From contig NC_051131.1 in the NCBI RefSeq assembly GCF_014839805.1, positions 14,682,913-14,746,912 on the forward strand: 64,000 bases of DNA, given 5' to 3'. This DNA comes from Manduca sexta (lineage: Eukaryota > Arthropoda > Insecta > Lepidoptera > Sphingidae). The notes under the pieces were generated by a model. That model was not told the origin of the DNA and did not search any database. It saw nothing but the letters and a program-made list of their open reading frames with translations. Both the position numbers and the translations under genes were made by a program. Shown in pieces: positions 23,185-37,880 of the stretch. Position 1 is the stretch's first letter. Every line of letters starts with the position of its first letter.

Positions 23185-26100
23185 AATTAACGACGTTACT
23201 AATAGTGCCAAATATTCAGCTGGCATGTAGCAACCATGTTTGACATGCCTCGTGAGCCCGCGCCGTGAGCCGAATACACCACCTTACTCCTTGACGGTTA
23301 TATAACTTGATTCTATATTCGACACTCGATTCGTTTGCAATCCCTTTTTTCCCTTGCGTCTCGTTAAATCCCGTTTCGAGACATCTTCGGAATGTATAAT
23401 GAAAATACTGACTCTATTGTTGCAAATACGTAAGCAGGTAAGATAAGTAAATTGGTTAACAATTCAATTGATTAAAATAATTTCATATATTTGACATAAT
23501 ATGAAGTGACCATAAATATTAAGTAAAGAAAAGGCTGAAAAATAATTAAAACTTTACTTAAATTTCGCCCGAGGTATAAAGGTATTTAATAACAAATAGC
23601 ATATATAACAAAAAGGGAAAAAACGAACAGTATAAGTTTCTAGGAAACTTTATACAAGTGTTATTTCTAGGCTGCACCTCAAAACACCTACGCAAACTAA
23701 TAAGGCAGCAAGACGAAACTAATATTATAGAATTATAAATTGTGATGATTAATTTATCACACCATAAACAATATAGTCTAACTCCTTTTCTACACGTCTA
23801 TGTCCATAAGTACAAAATCAAAACATTCCTTTAACTAATTTCAGCAATATCGAGTATTTAATCTTTTTTTATCCTAATACTTCAAAACGCGAAGTTATGT
23901 CGTCTAGTTGTTGGCATCCGTCACACTTAAATAAACCTTAAAATACAGTTACAAAATACTACTCTAGAAATTACCATGGACCCCGGCTGATTCCGCCACA
24001 AGACTCGAAACAATAGCTCATATTTTGATGGTGCAGACTAAAGTGACAATGGCCGGTTCTTAACCATGAGCTCTATCCATTTAGATGTAAATATCAACCC
24101 ATCAAACAAGATAATTCTAATATTTAAAGAGGAAAACCCGTTATGAGTCACCGGTGCTCCACGTGACCCACATGCGAAGGTGGTTGTCAACGAATTTCGT
24201 TCGTCATCTGTGATGGTTCGCGTGATAAACAGTAATTATCATTCTTAGTGTGTCTCCATTATTCTGAACGGACCGTCCTGATTTTTTGAGCGTCGAAGGT
24301 TGTCACACACAGGCCTTGTCCATCGCTAAGATGATCAAACGATGTCAGTAGGTGACGTGGTTTCCACAAAAGTATCAAGTATACGATCAAAGACGACCCT
24401 AGAACATCTCATCTTTCGACATAACATAGTTTGCAGGAATGACAGCCAATTAGTGTACTACGAAGGAGATATATTCAGGATAACATATATGATCGAAGTA
24501 TCAGATTTTCTCAAATATATAATAAGTATTAAAATCCAGTAAATTATGAAGTTTTTGCTCTTTACGTAGCTATTTTTCTCTAAAGTGTCCTGTTATCATG
24601 ATATATTGATTTATTACTCAAGCTAGGCTCAACAGATTGCGAGCTGTAAGAATGCAAATGATTACAAGCAGAAATGCTTTGCAGGCGCACCCAAATACCT
24701 AATCAAATCGGCAGAATTAGTTCATTGTGTCAATCGATTGCCATTTTGTTACATCGATAAATTGTGATTTATCGGTAATATACTGAAATTTCGAAACGTT
24801 GCCGCCATCTTGAAAATATGTTCCATCGACCCCGATGCTCGGTTCATAGCATTACATATTTTTACTGTTATTGCTTAGGTTTCCTTTTTTGAAACACTAT
24901 AAAATTCATCATGCTTTGAGATATGAAGTAACTTATGCATAAAGCTTTTTCGTAAAAGCTTTTATTGATATATAAAATATTTTACTAAAGTATGAAATGG
25001 ACTCAATCTATAATACATCTTACGTTCATCGTTTTATTTTACTAGTAATAGAAAATAGTGCAGAGATCAACACTTGAGGCCAAACGTAGACGTTTTCCTT
25101 TTTAAAGAAATTCGGTGTTACCTATATTTTGTTTTACTTTTATACCTCAACATTTATATCTCTCGTCAAATTGTATATTCTTGTCTTTCATAAATTCATT
25201 ACTCCAATATAATTTTCTAAACACACTTTTTGGTACCGCTTAACTTTACTCATAAACTAATAGTTAATTACTGTCAACATCGTAAATCAGGCGCAAATTC
25301 GATGACATAACCGACAGCACCTAACTGTAATCAAAATTGCCTTGTAACGCAGAGGCTCGCCTTGTCAACATAACACTCATCGGTAAATCATTGGGACGGA
25401 CCTACTAATTGGCCATTGAAACAACTAGCAATTAGCAACCAGTCGCAGTCGCCGTAACATTTATCTGGGCTCCGCTAAACGTCGCGTAAGAGTTAACAAG
25501 ATTTCGACCTTCAATCGAGGACTGTGATATAATTTTTCGTTGACACATAATAGTGAATTTTGAGCGAGGGTCAAGGGTAAATGTAACTTGTATTGTTATC
25601 AACAATGATGTGCGATTGGTCCGAAATTAAAAATAGTTTCAGGAATAATTGCTTATTATAATATTATTGAAATAATTATTTTTTTGTCTGACATTACCAA
25701 ACCAATTCCTAACTTCGTCTGTCATCCAGTCTTCTCTCTTTCATCTCGCTCAAACGCTTTACGTTCCATTCTATGTATCTCACTAACGTTTCATTCCTAG
25801 AATGATTTATTTAGCATCAAGTAATTGAGGCAGAATTTATTTATATCAATTAAAAAAAATGTCTAACGAGAAGTGGCGGAAACAGATGGAGTCGGTATTT
25901 CTCTACTAATGGCAGATCTTAGGTTAGTTTATACTTTATAGATCTAACATACTATCGAGACTCATACGAGAAGCAAAAAAAGATATATCAAAACTCACAA
26001 ATAATCAATGACCGATTCAGTATCACTATCCTTTTAAAATATCACTGCTGGGTAATTCACAGTCCTCATAACTTTCTATTAGAGCGTTGTTCGTTGTAAA

Positions 26101-29100
26101 AGTCAATGTTAAATCCAAAAGAAGAACAAATACTCAGTTATCAAATTCTACGAAATGGCCACAAACACACAATATGACTAAATATTTACATAATGAAATA
26201 GATGCTAAGAATATTACAAAATGTACATTTAAAACTTCTAAGAAATAATGTTATTCTACGATATGTGGATATTTAAACGCACCATCAAATTTTAAAAAGT
26301 TTGAGGAATATGTGACCGTAAAATAAATAGGATATAAAAGCGGTCAACAAATTGTTTGGGATTATGAAGTTAGCTAGTTTTGGCAACAATAAGATATTGT
26401 CTATGCCTAGTTATACAGCAAACCGTCACACATCCTCCTGATCTCACACAAACATGAAACTTATGACGCATCAACTACGAAGGACTTCACCGCAACACCC
26501 TAACCCGAAACAAATACGAATGGTACAAATATTTATCTTAGCGGGGAACAAAACCGCAGCCACCCATTTCACTTCCCTTCACTTCCCATTTCGCTTCAGA
26601 AACTGTCTGTGAAAGGCTTAGAATTTTATTTTAATTCTATTATATTCTTCAAAAGAGAATTGAAAGGTTAAAAAGTTCTTTAGAGATTTTATTGTTACAA
26701 AAAGATAAGTATTGCAAATATTGTTTTGAATTCATCTACACCATGGCCTACTCATACCCGAAAAGAAATTTCATTACACTCTCAGCGCAAAAAACCAATA
26801 TGCACGATAGTAAATAGGCTTCAGATGAAAAACCGTTTGTAGTGCAGTGGGTGACCGAGTTAGTAAAAAGTAATTGGAAAAGATGGCGGTCCCGAGCGAG
26901 AGGCTGTGGGCACTTTCACGAGAGGGCAGCCGTCGTCCGCACTGTATTGTATAACGGCATTCCGAATACAGGGTGCTTCTGTTTTGTGGCCGGTTATATA
27001 GGCTATATATATACATGGTGTTTATTGTACAAGCCTTCTTCAAGCTTTGTACAGCATTGATATCAGCGGATAAGTCAAGAGTATCATAATGAATCTACTA
27101 ATAGCAACAGTCCTGCGTCATACTGCACACGCAGTTTATTATAATCAGACGAGCAACCTGTTCAATGTCCATCTCGTTATTCATTATACAAAAAATGCTA
27201 TTGCTCCAACCGACAAATAATGACTAATCAAAAGGCAAATAAAAACCAAAGACAGATCTGTTGTTTTTTGTGCCGAGTGATTTAACATACCAATTTATTT
27301 GCGTCAATCAGTGGCAACACGGCTCATCGTAACGGCATTGTTCTAGATGCGCAATTGTCGGTGGTTTTTTTTGTATTTGAACTGTCGAATGCGTAGTTTA
27401 GATCATGTATAACGACATGTTGGGGCGTAGAAGGTCCACACGGCTATGAATTTCAAGAAATTACGTGTCTTTTTAATAGTTTTACATACCAGCAAGATGA
27501 TTTTTCCGAAACTTTAAATTCTTCCTACTAAATTTGATTTAATCATAACACTAAACCCGGCACTAAGTATAGTGTGGGTAATAGTGGCAAAGGGTGATTT
27601 TTTTAAAAAAAAAACCCGAGAGAAAAATATATACGCAGCCACTTTAACAGAAAACAAAAAATAAGGCAAACGTTAATAAAACTAAACGGAAAGCCGGTAG
27701 GAATCAGTTGTATGGACACATCGCCACTGGTGGGTAGTTAAAATATAACAACCAACTTGATTCATTGCATCCAACAATCGCCACAATTTATCAGGCCTGT
27801 TTTACTAGGTGTGCGTAAATGACAACACGATATTACAGAACTAGCTATTATATATAAGAGAGTTTTTGCAATAAGTATCCAGTAGAGTACAAAATATATC
27901 CAGAACTCTCCAACGCGGCTCTTGACGAACAAACCCTCGTCCTGAGAGGTATCTTACAACCGATAACGGTGCGCAACTATTTGTTCCTACACCATGTCTA
28001 AATAGTAATTGTGGGGGAACACGTGACGGCTTGTCCGTGACCGACTCGATAATTGCATTGTTTTTATAACGTGCTAATGGTTTTTATAAAGATGCTACGC
28101 AGTCTATCGGTATTCGTCTATGTATTCCCCGCGGTTCCAAATAAGAAATCAGCAAGGTTTTTGTAACAGAAAACAGCAGCGAATGGGCCACAAGGGTATG
28201 TCTGTCGTTTAGAAACAATCACACGGACAGAATAATTGTGGATGCTTTACCACTTAGAGAAGGATGATTGGAATCCACGTGGAAACGATATTATTGTAGA
28301 AAATAAAGCGTTCTCGTGTATAATGTTATAATGATTTATATGGAGTTTGTAGCAAAAAATGTTCTAATCTATTATTTATGTGTTTAACAAGTGATGGGTA
28401 AAGCAGGAAATGTTAGCTTGTACATATTTAATTTGTAATAGATTTTTATTCCATTGTATAACGAGACGACAAGCAGTCTTATAATAATGGTAAGAAGTTG
28501 TAAACTCAATAAAAAGCCGCAGAACTTTTTAATTTATAATAAATATTATTATAAACATTTTGCTATAAACACATTCATAATAATTTAATAAAAGCATATA
28601 TCCCTAAAATAGTAGGTAGAGAGGCTATCTACTCGCCGAGATATTTGTTACATATTTCATGTTTAAATGCAAAAAAGTATGAGTAAAGCAGGATAATACA
28701 ATATGATAGACAATACATTTTGAATTAAGCATGTTAGTTTAATTTTTTAATCCGCTTTATACCTCACTACTGTACAATTAAATGATGAAATGAAAAGATT
28801 GCTCGTATGACAAGCTCCATGTTTTTTCTAATGTAATATTTGGTCTTCTCTCTCTTACCAAGTACCTACAATACTAATAAATACAACCCATACCCCTACA
28901 ATAAATATCCTAATAATATTGACAATATACTTTTCAAGCATTAAATATAAGGGCTAGGATTTTACAAGCGGAAACAATATTAGGAATGGCCCTCAATAAT
29001 CCTATTATTTGACAAAACCACAATAATGTTTTGGAAAATAGATTAATAGCAGGTGGTTTATATTTTACGCACGAGACTGTCTCGGCAAGGCCTAGGTAGG

Positions 29101-30944
29101 CTAATCTTATTGCCAAACCTCGGTATGCAAACACTGATATAATATACCGGTTTGAGGCATAATGCTTGACATCTTAACTTGCCTCAGTAGCAAACACAGC
29201 GTAAAGCTTGGTAGAATTTAGGATCTACGTATTTAATTCAATGTATCGTGATAATGTAAGACAAGACGGGACGCTACCAAAGGAGCAAGCTACTTATCTT
29301 ATTCATATAAAAGCAGTCGAACAATTTCGGAGGTCAAATAATAACATACGATTGAAACTGTGTCGTCGGGTCACAGCTGCGCGCGCGCTCCGCGCTGTCT
29401 GCCGCCTCACTATAATACGTACACGTCTATTGTATGGAGATTTGGTATTATTAAGTGGTTTGAAATAACTCGTATTTTATTGAAGATTCTTGTAGTGATT
29501 GAAAACTGACTTCCATTAAATAAATACACTTCATTTTTATTAATTTTGGAATAAAAAACTAACTTTTTTTGTGTTATATGGAGTTCCGTTACTGGTTTAA
29601 TCGTCCAGATAAACAAACCAAACATTAGACAAATAAATGTTGTATGTGTTTACAGTTCGATGGGAAGCCTTTGATTTGAAATTGGATACAAAGACAAGTC
29701 TGTTTTATTTGTATAAAATTAAAAATAAATTGACAGCTGATCAATAATCTAAAACAGAAAAATGACTAGACAGCGAGTAATGGCGAGTAAAAGTATGTCG
29801 TGAGTAATGAGGCAGGAGTAACGGACTAGAGGCTACTGTACAATGGACATAATATAGTGTCTACTACAATGTGAATGTCCATTGCATTCACGAACAGACT
29901 GTGAGCCGGTATCGTCGGTTCTGACTCGAGTAATTAACAAATTGCGAAGCTTTCATATCGTAAAACACTGTTTAAATAATACATAATCAACCTTTACTAG
30001 TACCTACACCCTTCTTTTAAGGGATTGAGATTGTATTTATGTACAACGATTACTTAATATTATATGATTCATCTCTCTGATTACGAGCTTACAGGATAAA
30101 AAAAATAAAATTTATGATATGAAAAATGGTCTAATAGCATATCTGCTTACCTTCAAAACCATAAACTTATGAAGTAAATATTGTTTTACTTAGTAGCGTT
30201 TACATATTGTAATAACACACTAAACAGATTTATTGATGGCAATGGTTTGTGTTTGGGCTTACACCTGATAACCTGCCCCGATTCCGCTTTATAGCTACAT
30301 CGGTCTTTCGAATGTACGATTTAGGCTCTCCAAGCCTTGCTTTAAACGACCACGCTGAGGACGCCACCTAGTGAGGCATGTACCTCAGCTTAGGACAGTT
30401 GTTGGGAGAAGACAGACTTCATCAATTAAGGATTTTAATTAAGAGTTATATATTGACGACGTCGGCAATGGCATCGGCTCACGGGCTGGTACTGTCTAGA
30501 TCGAACCATCGGAGACCGCGACATGGCCTTCGATGGCAAGGATGGTAATGACAATGCTAGCATTTTATAATGTTAGTATAAGAGGCTGAGAGAAGATGGT
30601 GATTGTTCTATCGCGAATTCTACCGACCTTATACCCCAGGGACGAAGAAGAAAAGTCTAAACAAGAGGAGATATACGTCCACTAGAGGACTGATTACCTT
30701 AAATTAGGTAGATATTACTATAAAACACGAGATCAATAGATATTCATGTATCCACATGGATGTATTTTCAAACACATTCCACCAATTTCTCACGGCTATA
30801 ATACTATTTCATTCATATTTTCGAATTGTATAAACGTAGTATACATTATATTGTATATATTTGGACTGTATAATTAGCTAAACTGTACACGTACAATAGT
30901 TTCTATCATAATATAAATTAAAAAAAAATTGGAGACCGTTTAAT
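23185..30944. other. Intron 1 DNA, no recognised gene
   Basis: A mostly AT-rich stretch. GC-richer spots lie at 23225-23290, 24140-24320, 27900-28060 and 29360-29410 (GCGCGCGCTCCGCGCTG). A motif spot at 24752-24812 is listed separately. Two short plus ORFs (22779-23144 and 29208-29468) lack any recognisable domain. Confidence 0.4.
24752..24812. promoter_or_regulatory. Inverted repeat plus Pho/YY1-like site
   Basis: CGATAAAT (24755-24762) and ATTTATCG (24767-24774) form an 8-bp inverted repeat around TGTG, containing GATA/DREF-like cores. GCCGCCATCTTG at 24801-24812 is the full YY1/Pho consensus on the minus strand. Motif evidence only. Confidence 0.35.
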
Positions 30945-31118
30945 ATGACCGCTGGCTTAGTGAAGATTGACAGACTTTACATACCCTCAAAATTCTTAAA
31001 GAGTACATCTCGGGTATGCAGGTATCTTCACAATGTTTTCCTGCGCCATTTAAGCAATAAATAAAGTGAGAAAAAAAACAAAGTACTTCAAAACACATCC
31101 ATGTTCGAACCGCGACAA
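30945..31118 (-). mobile_element. SINE family B fragment, minus
   Basis: ACCGCTGGCTTAGTGAAGAT, GACAGACTTTACATACCCTC, CATCTCGGGTATGCAGGTAT and CTTCACAATGTTTTCCTGCG match the inverted body of SINE family B. The end at about 31110 keeps a remnant of the B-box (GTTCGAACCGCGAC). The AGGGCTGAT tail is missing. Confidence 0.65.
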
Positions 31119-34100
31119 CTGTAGATAACAATAACAACAGCCACCATAGAACCATATGTTTATAAACGTTTTTAGTCTGTAATTATTGAATAGACACAAA
31201 GAATCTGAGTGTTAGAGGGGACAAATTTATTTGACAGGCTTTTTAAGGAGTTCTCCCGCGTTTAAAGGCTTTAAATACACCGATTTTTTTTTCTGATCAC
31301 TTGTGCAGGATTCAAAGTGACAGAGAAAGTGTGCTAATTTCCAACAAACATCCTCATAAGAGTCTAAAATTATAATACTAGTAAATTGTATTATGGTTGA
31401 CAAAACAGAAACCTTACTCTCCTGCTTGCCTTTCGACATAAAAGGCGTGACTTCACGTACCTACATTGCCAGATTTAAAAATGAAGGCACTAAATCCACG
31501 AATATGGAAAACAGTTGTAACCGACAAGATGTTTGCTTTACCTCGACGCGTAATGTACGACCGCGTAATGAATTACTGTTATACTTTCTCTTGTGTAACA
31601 TTATTGCAAAATACAAGATTTGCTATCTGTTCCATCTGCAGTCTGGTAGACGCCACTTGCAGCCTCAGTAGCTGAGGAAACGATTATTTTATCTTGATAT
31701 GCTAAACGATCTCTTATGCTGAATATAGTAAGTAGTATTTTTATTGACTTTAAGTCAACTAAAAAGTGTATAAATGTTATTCTTTCTAAGTTCTTTCGAG
31801 TTATTTTTTTACATAAGCAGCTTTTGGCCGCGTGAAAAAACTTTACTTGTATGTATTTTCCCGGTATAAAAGTAGCCAAAAGTACTCAAGAGTAATGTAG
31901 AGTCCTATTAATGAAAGAATTTTACAAAATTATTTCCAAGAATTAACCTATAAACAAACAAACTCATACTTTTCCTCTTTTAAATATTACTATAGATGAA
32001 CAACAGCGACAACCACTAAACTAGTTTTCGTCCTTTCTCTACTAAAATATAACGTATCCCTTAGTAGTAAAACATTTCACACGACCCTCCCAAATTACTT
32101 TCTCAGAGTTACCTTCCTAAATGACATTATATCTTGGAACTCGCTTGCTCTAATTGGATATAACGTAAGTGGGGAATAGTGGAGTACAGTATACTTTACC
32201 CGACTGGATAAAGAACCCTGTACATGTGAAAACACTGCCTTAGTGGTTCAACCCACGTCACACTTCGGGGTCAACCGGTGTACAAGAGAAGGCCAACATA
32301 ATTTTAGCGACTGAGGGACGGCACCCATTAGTAAATTATATTATTTAAACTTTTGAATTGATAGTCTCTGTAGACATACCTTTGTACAGCACGAATAGAC
32401 AAAACAATGAAGAAGTAACAGTTTACTATGGCATCTCGTATGTTAATTGAAATATCCTGAAGCAAAAATATTCTCCATTATTCTTATTCGTGAAATCTCT
32501 ACTTATTTTTTGTAGACCATCCATGATTCTTCTAGTATTGTGAAATTGAAATAAATCGGAACCCAAAAGACCAGCTGCCAGACTTCAAGACACAGTAAGC
32601 TCATTTAGCGTAGACCGGACCACCGACAGCTAAAATAAAAAAAAACTCTATAATTGTAAAACGTAGATCTAAAAATGAAAAAAAAAATGTATAATCGTAA
32701 AACGTAGGTAGATATTGTATTGAATTTTCGGATGACCAACACTTCAGTCTGTGACCATGAAGGCTGCAGTCTTCAAAGCGTCAGAAGAAAATTATAATAT
32801 AAAAATCGCAATAAAATCCGCAAAACAGTTTTATTTCGATGTCTAACATTCACGTAAACATAAGAAATCATTAGTATTGTGGAATGTGGGTGTTCATATT
32901 TTAAGATCATTAGCATCAGGTAAAACGCCAACTTATTTTACGGTAGGCAAAAAAATCTTTATACTTATATACATTCACTATCAGGTACAACCAAGAGTCA
33001 GATTTAAACTATGTAATATTAAAGAATAAAGGTGACGCCCCACAACGGCTCGTCTGTCTAATGTTTACGTTACGCGTTAGTCAGTCGTAACGTCACGAAG
33101 TTACCGAAACCCGTCTTTGTACAGTGACGCTTGTTAAATATGTAAATTGTTCAGTTTGTTTTGGCGTAAGTCAGACTGGCTCTGAGTTGCGGAGTTTATT
33201 TTCTTTTGAGACAAACGAAGCGCTATATTTAAATGAAATTTGAGGTTTAGCATATAAATGCCCAATGATTTTTATGTATACGCAACTGTTACGTGTTTAA
33301 ATAAAACTATTACGTATTATTCACGATTTTTAGTTTAATGTGGACTTTGGAATTTAGTACTACTACTGGGAATACTTTAGGAGTAAAAATACCTAACCCC
33401 ATCTTAAAACATTACCTAACTTTATAAAGTCCAGAGCTCATTAATTGTGAAGGAAAGAATGATTACATTGCAGCAGATTTCAAGCCGTATTAGCCCTACA
33501 AATAAAATAGCCCATAGTTTGTCGCTTCTGGTAAAATTTAGTTAATTTTGTTTCCATATTAAGGCAGATCACAGGCCTCCGTACCCATCCACCCTAATGA
33601 AATACATGTATTAGATTCGTGGCGCATTAGTATTCGTAGATTCGTGAGGCGGTGCGTGGCGTTGCATACATTATTATAGGTTTCGTTATTCTAATGGAGT
33701 TTTCGTCGAAAGTGCACCGACGCCTTTATGAAATGAATTATGCTGGTGCGATACTAGACGGTAATAAAAAACGTAACCTTATGCCGACTTCACTTGTGTC
33801 TGCTAGGAAAGGACGGTTCCTCCGATATGTGTTATGCAAAAATAGTTCTTAAATGCATCTCCGCTCAAGCGACACTATTTGAGAAGATATTTGAATTCAA
33901 AGAAATACTGTAGCTCATAATTAGTAAATCAATTTTTAGAACCGATTGACCGGTTCCAGAATAAAAATAACACAGAATGAAAAAAAAATCTAACCCCTCA
34001 AAGACAAGGATATATTCTTAAAGAAAACGCACAATAATTATAATTGCTCGATTTGAGAATCTAACCGAAAACGTAATATCCAAGAATTCTGCTTGTCAAT

Positions 34101-37100
34101 ACAAAAGTACTACGAGTTAAGTTACCTCCTTTTCGTAGTCGGTTAAAGTAATAATGATCAATAGCCAAAGTATTCAAAATATTTGTTCATTATACAAGAT
34201 GTAACTAGCGATCATCGACCTCCGACCTCATCCATCTATACACTGGCATTATCTTCGTAAAAAACATAATAAAACAATTACCTCCACAATTTTTAACATA
34301 TAACCAATCAATGGTATAACAATAGAAATCTATTTTGTCATTAAATACAATGTCAATCAACAAAAAATACAAATACGGGAATTAAAAACCTCCTATTTTG
34401 GAAATCGTTCGAAAATGACGTTAATGCAGATTGTGGGCTTTCTTTGAATAAAAAATATCAATTGAATCACTTCCAACATAGGAATTTTATACGACCCACG
34501 TCTACCATAAACTCCAAATGAGACATCCAAGAAACTAAAATCACGTGAACAAGACCCAGAACCCACGTAACACAAGGTCAAAGAAATCTCATCCAACATT
34601 TCCGCATAACACCGGCGCCGAAATTTAAGCCTATTAACACGCCCTTGAACTAGATGCTTCTGTTTCATCACGCAACTCCACGAAAGGGTCGCTTAGAATA
34701 ATACGACTAATGTATTATATAAGTTAATGACGGGACTAGATAATCTTTGGTATCAAGTATCAGCTCGCACTTGTCTTGCTGCAATGGACCTAGAGCCCAC
34801 TCCACTCACTGTCAGGTGCAGTAGACTTTGCTGTGCTTGTGTACCTAAAAAGGCGTGATATACTATACAGAGTAGTAGTTTTATACACTAAATCAGTCCA
34901 ACTTTTGAGTATTGGAGCTGTTTCTAGCAGTGTCTATAATCTTTTATTCTTTAGAAAGGCATTACGACATTCAAATGACTACTAAAGTTACATTCATAAA
35001 TACTTTGTGATATTCGCGTAACTGTCTCAAGATGGAGCCTCGTTGTCGACAGTGAAAAAGTTTATAATACAAGGCTGATATTTGCGATGGTGTATTCGGC
35101 AATAGATTCTCATAAACTTTAAGATTTAGAAAGAATACGACACAGTCATTATCTAGATTCTAAATGCTTTTAGAGTACCTTTAGAACGACTTGTATGTAT
35201 TAAAATTACTTTCCTTTATTCCTAGCAATATATACAGCAAATATCTATCACTTGAAGCTATCACAATGACAACGACGACAATATTGTTAGCGTAATACAT
35301 CCAATTTAGCTTCTTTCATCACATTAGAACTCAAATTAGTTCCCAATTAAATGCATTAGGAAAATGAAATGAGATGACCAGCTGAATAGAGTAAAAACTA
35401 GGTGTTGAGTGACGCAACGTGCCTGGGCCCGAAGTCACTTTCACTAACATGACAATAGCTCCAGATTTTAGAATTCCGCAGCCGGTACAAACGGCGGACA
35501 CACGGCGCATGGCGTGTTTGTAAACACCGCCATATCGAATGGCAGCGGCTCGAGTACCACTATTCACTCGCTGTATATACGGTAAAACGATTGACGAGTT
35601 CATGGTCTTGCCATTTCGGATGTAAAATGTCGTAAAACTTGTGAACTGCGTATTAATATTGATGGCGAACGAATCATTGTTTCTTTTTACAACATTATCG
35701 GTAAGGATTTTTTGTAATTCTAGAATTTATAAAAAATAGAACAATAGATTACAGTCTAGACGACCATTGGCTCGACATTGTTTTTCATTTATCATCGTCT
35801 TGTGTATACTACACATGTTAAATTATAATTTTATAGCAAGCTACTGCCCGATTTTCAGACACTATGATTAGTCAAATACAAGTCAGTTTTAGTACTTAAA
35901 CACACACCATTAATATAATAAAAATTTAAACTAACGTGTTTTCATGAATTAAGCCTAAATGTAAACTGTGTGTACATAATTAAATTAGTTCATAAAATAT
36001 AATTTATAAATATAAAACAAGAAACTACAAAACGCTTATAGAGATTCCCACCAATAAGTTCTTTTTATGAATATGTATTTTCTTTTCTATACGATTCGTG
36101 GTAAAAATTAAAATAAAACATTCAAAAATTTAAATATAACCGCGAAACAATGAAAAGCAGCCAGTGACATTATCTAAATAGGTTGTAAATCAACAAACAA
36201 AATCTCTTCTGCAAAAAAAAACAGGCGCCAAAATTACAACCGACCAGTCCATTATCAAAACTCCGGTGAACAATAAAAAAAGATAATTGAATTTCGCATT
36301 CCATCCTCCTACCCGGCACAGGTAGGACTTTATATTTCGTGAATTGTTGTATTTGCCGGTGTTAATCTCCTTTGCGGGACCCAAATTGGCGTGGGCTTTT
36401 ATTATTTTTCGCCCAGAAACGGGATTATGTTGTTCACACTAAGAATTCCAAAATGACAGTTATTTTTGGAGTGGAGTCTGTTGAGTAAAGTGTTGATTAA
36501 ATGCGGTTTATAGTAAGCGTGGGAGAATAATTATGCAATAATACAGTACGTTTATATGATATGATCTAATTGTAATACATAAAGTCAAGTTCAACTTATT
36601 TTAGTACCTTCCTATCGTGACTCAGACGTTATGTTCTGCATTATAGATTAAGCGATAAATACCTTTTAACATTATTATTTATATCAATTTAACTTGAAAG
36701 TAAGGTGAGTACTGTTCCCTACAATATAGAGATATTCGATATTTTCATAAGTTGGATTTAGGATCGTTAAAACGTAATTCTGGTAGCTATGCTTCTGTCT
36801 GCGCCTTTGCTGATTAAAAACGTATTTATAAAGGTAGCAGTTGTATGTCTAAACACCGAACAGCGTGACAACGATGCTAATTTGCATTTACAACATCGAA
36901 GCTACTGTTTCCCGTCAACGCGACAATTTTATTTATGAGTAAAATAAATTTCGTGAAACCACATAACAGTACTTTTCAAGTGTAGGTAACCTATGCGTTC
37001 TAAGTACCTAACGGACGACCCGTTATTTTAAACATAAAAAAATCCAAAAGCAAGATATTTGGGAACTTCTAAACACACAAATCTAATGACTCATCCCGGG

Positions 37101-37880
37101 CAGATGAATTGACCGTTTTCACATTTCGTGAATATTGTCTTTTTAAATTGAAGTCATTGTGGTCGACAGTACAACAACCATTGCTAAATCTCTAAATTGA
37201 CACTTGAATATATATTATTCCTTCATCACTCCCACTGCATCGAATTTGCTAGAAACCCTAGAGCAAGATGTTACTTTAAAGTGGTAAAACATAAAAAGAT
37301 GCACACCGTACAATAATTGATTTCCGTCCCGAAAACCGCATATAAAAAGAACTTTCGCAACGAGCTGATGAAGATGGACGTTCAGAGGAGGAAGCGACAG
37401 TGTTTACACATAACACGCTGCATCCGATTGGACGCGGTCAGCGCTTCCACACATCTCTACTGCGGCTCGACAGCATCACAGATTCATTCTTATTCAATAT
37501 GTACTAAAATGTAATAATATACCTTCCGAATATTAGCTTAAATAAAAAATAATTAAATCAGGCTATTTCAAAAAAAATTACCTACATGTATTATTGTTCA
37601 TGCTATTTTCTGCTTTCCTTTGCGACTGTAATGTTTGCGCCGAAGATAGAGATAATTAAACCATGTCGATTAAACAACTGATAAAAAACAATCACGAAAA
37701 TAAAAGAGATTCATAAAGAAATAACTTTAAAATTGTAATACTAACTTCCACAAATCTTGTTTTTCTATAAAAACAATCCTATTTTTTAAATAATGAAACA
37801 CAATAGAACAATATTTTGAATTTTAGAACTCATCTCTCGTGAACTGACCAGCGATAAATTACATAGAAATCGATAGTCGG
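31119..37880. other. Intron 1 DNA, no recognised gene
   Basis: AT-rich with GC-richer spots at 33050-33125 (arms ACGTTACG 33067-33074 and CGTAACGT 33086-33093), 35400-35600 (forkhead-like palindrome) and 37310-37500 (a 65-codon plus ORF without recognisable domain). A SINE family B tail trace, AATACAAGGCTGATAT, lies at about 35066. Confidence 0.4.
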
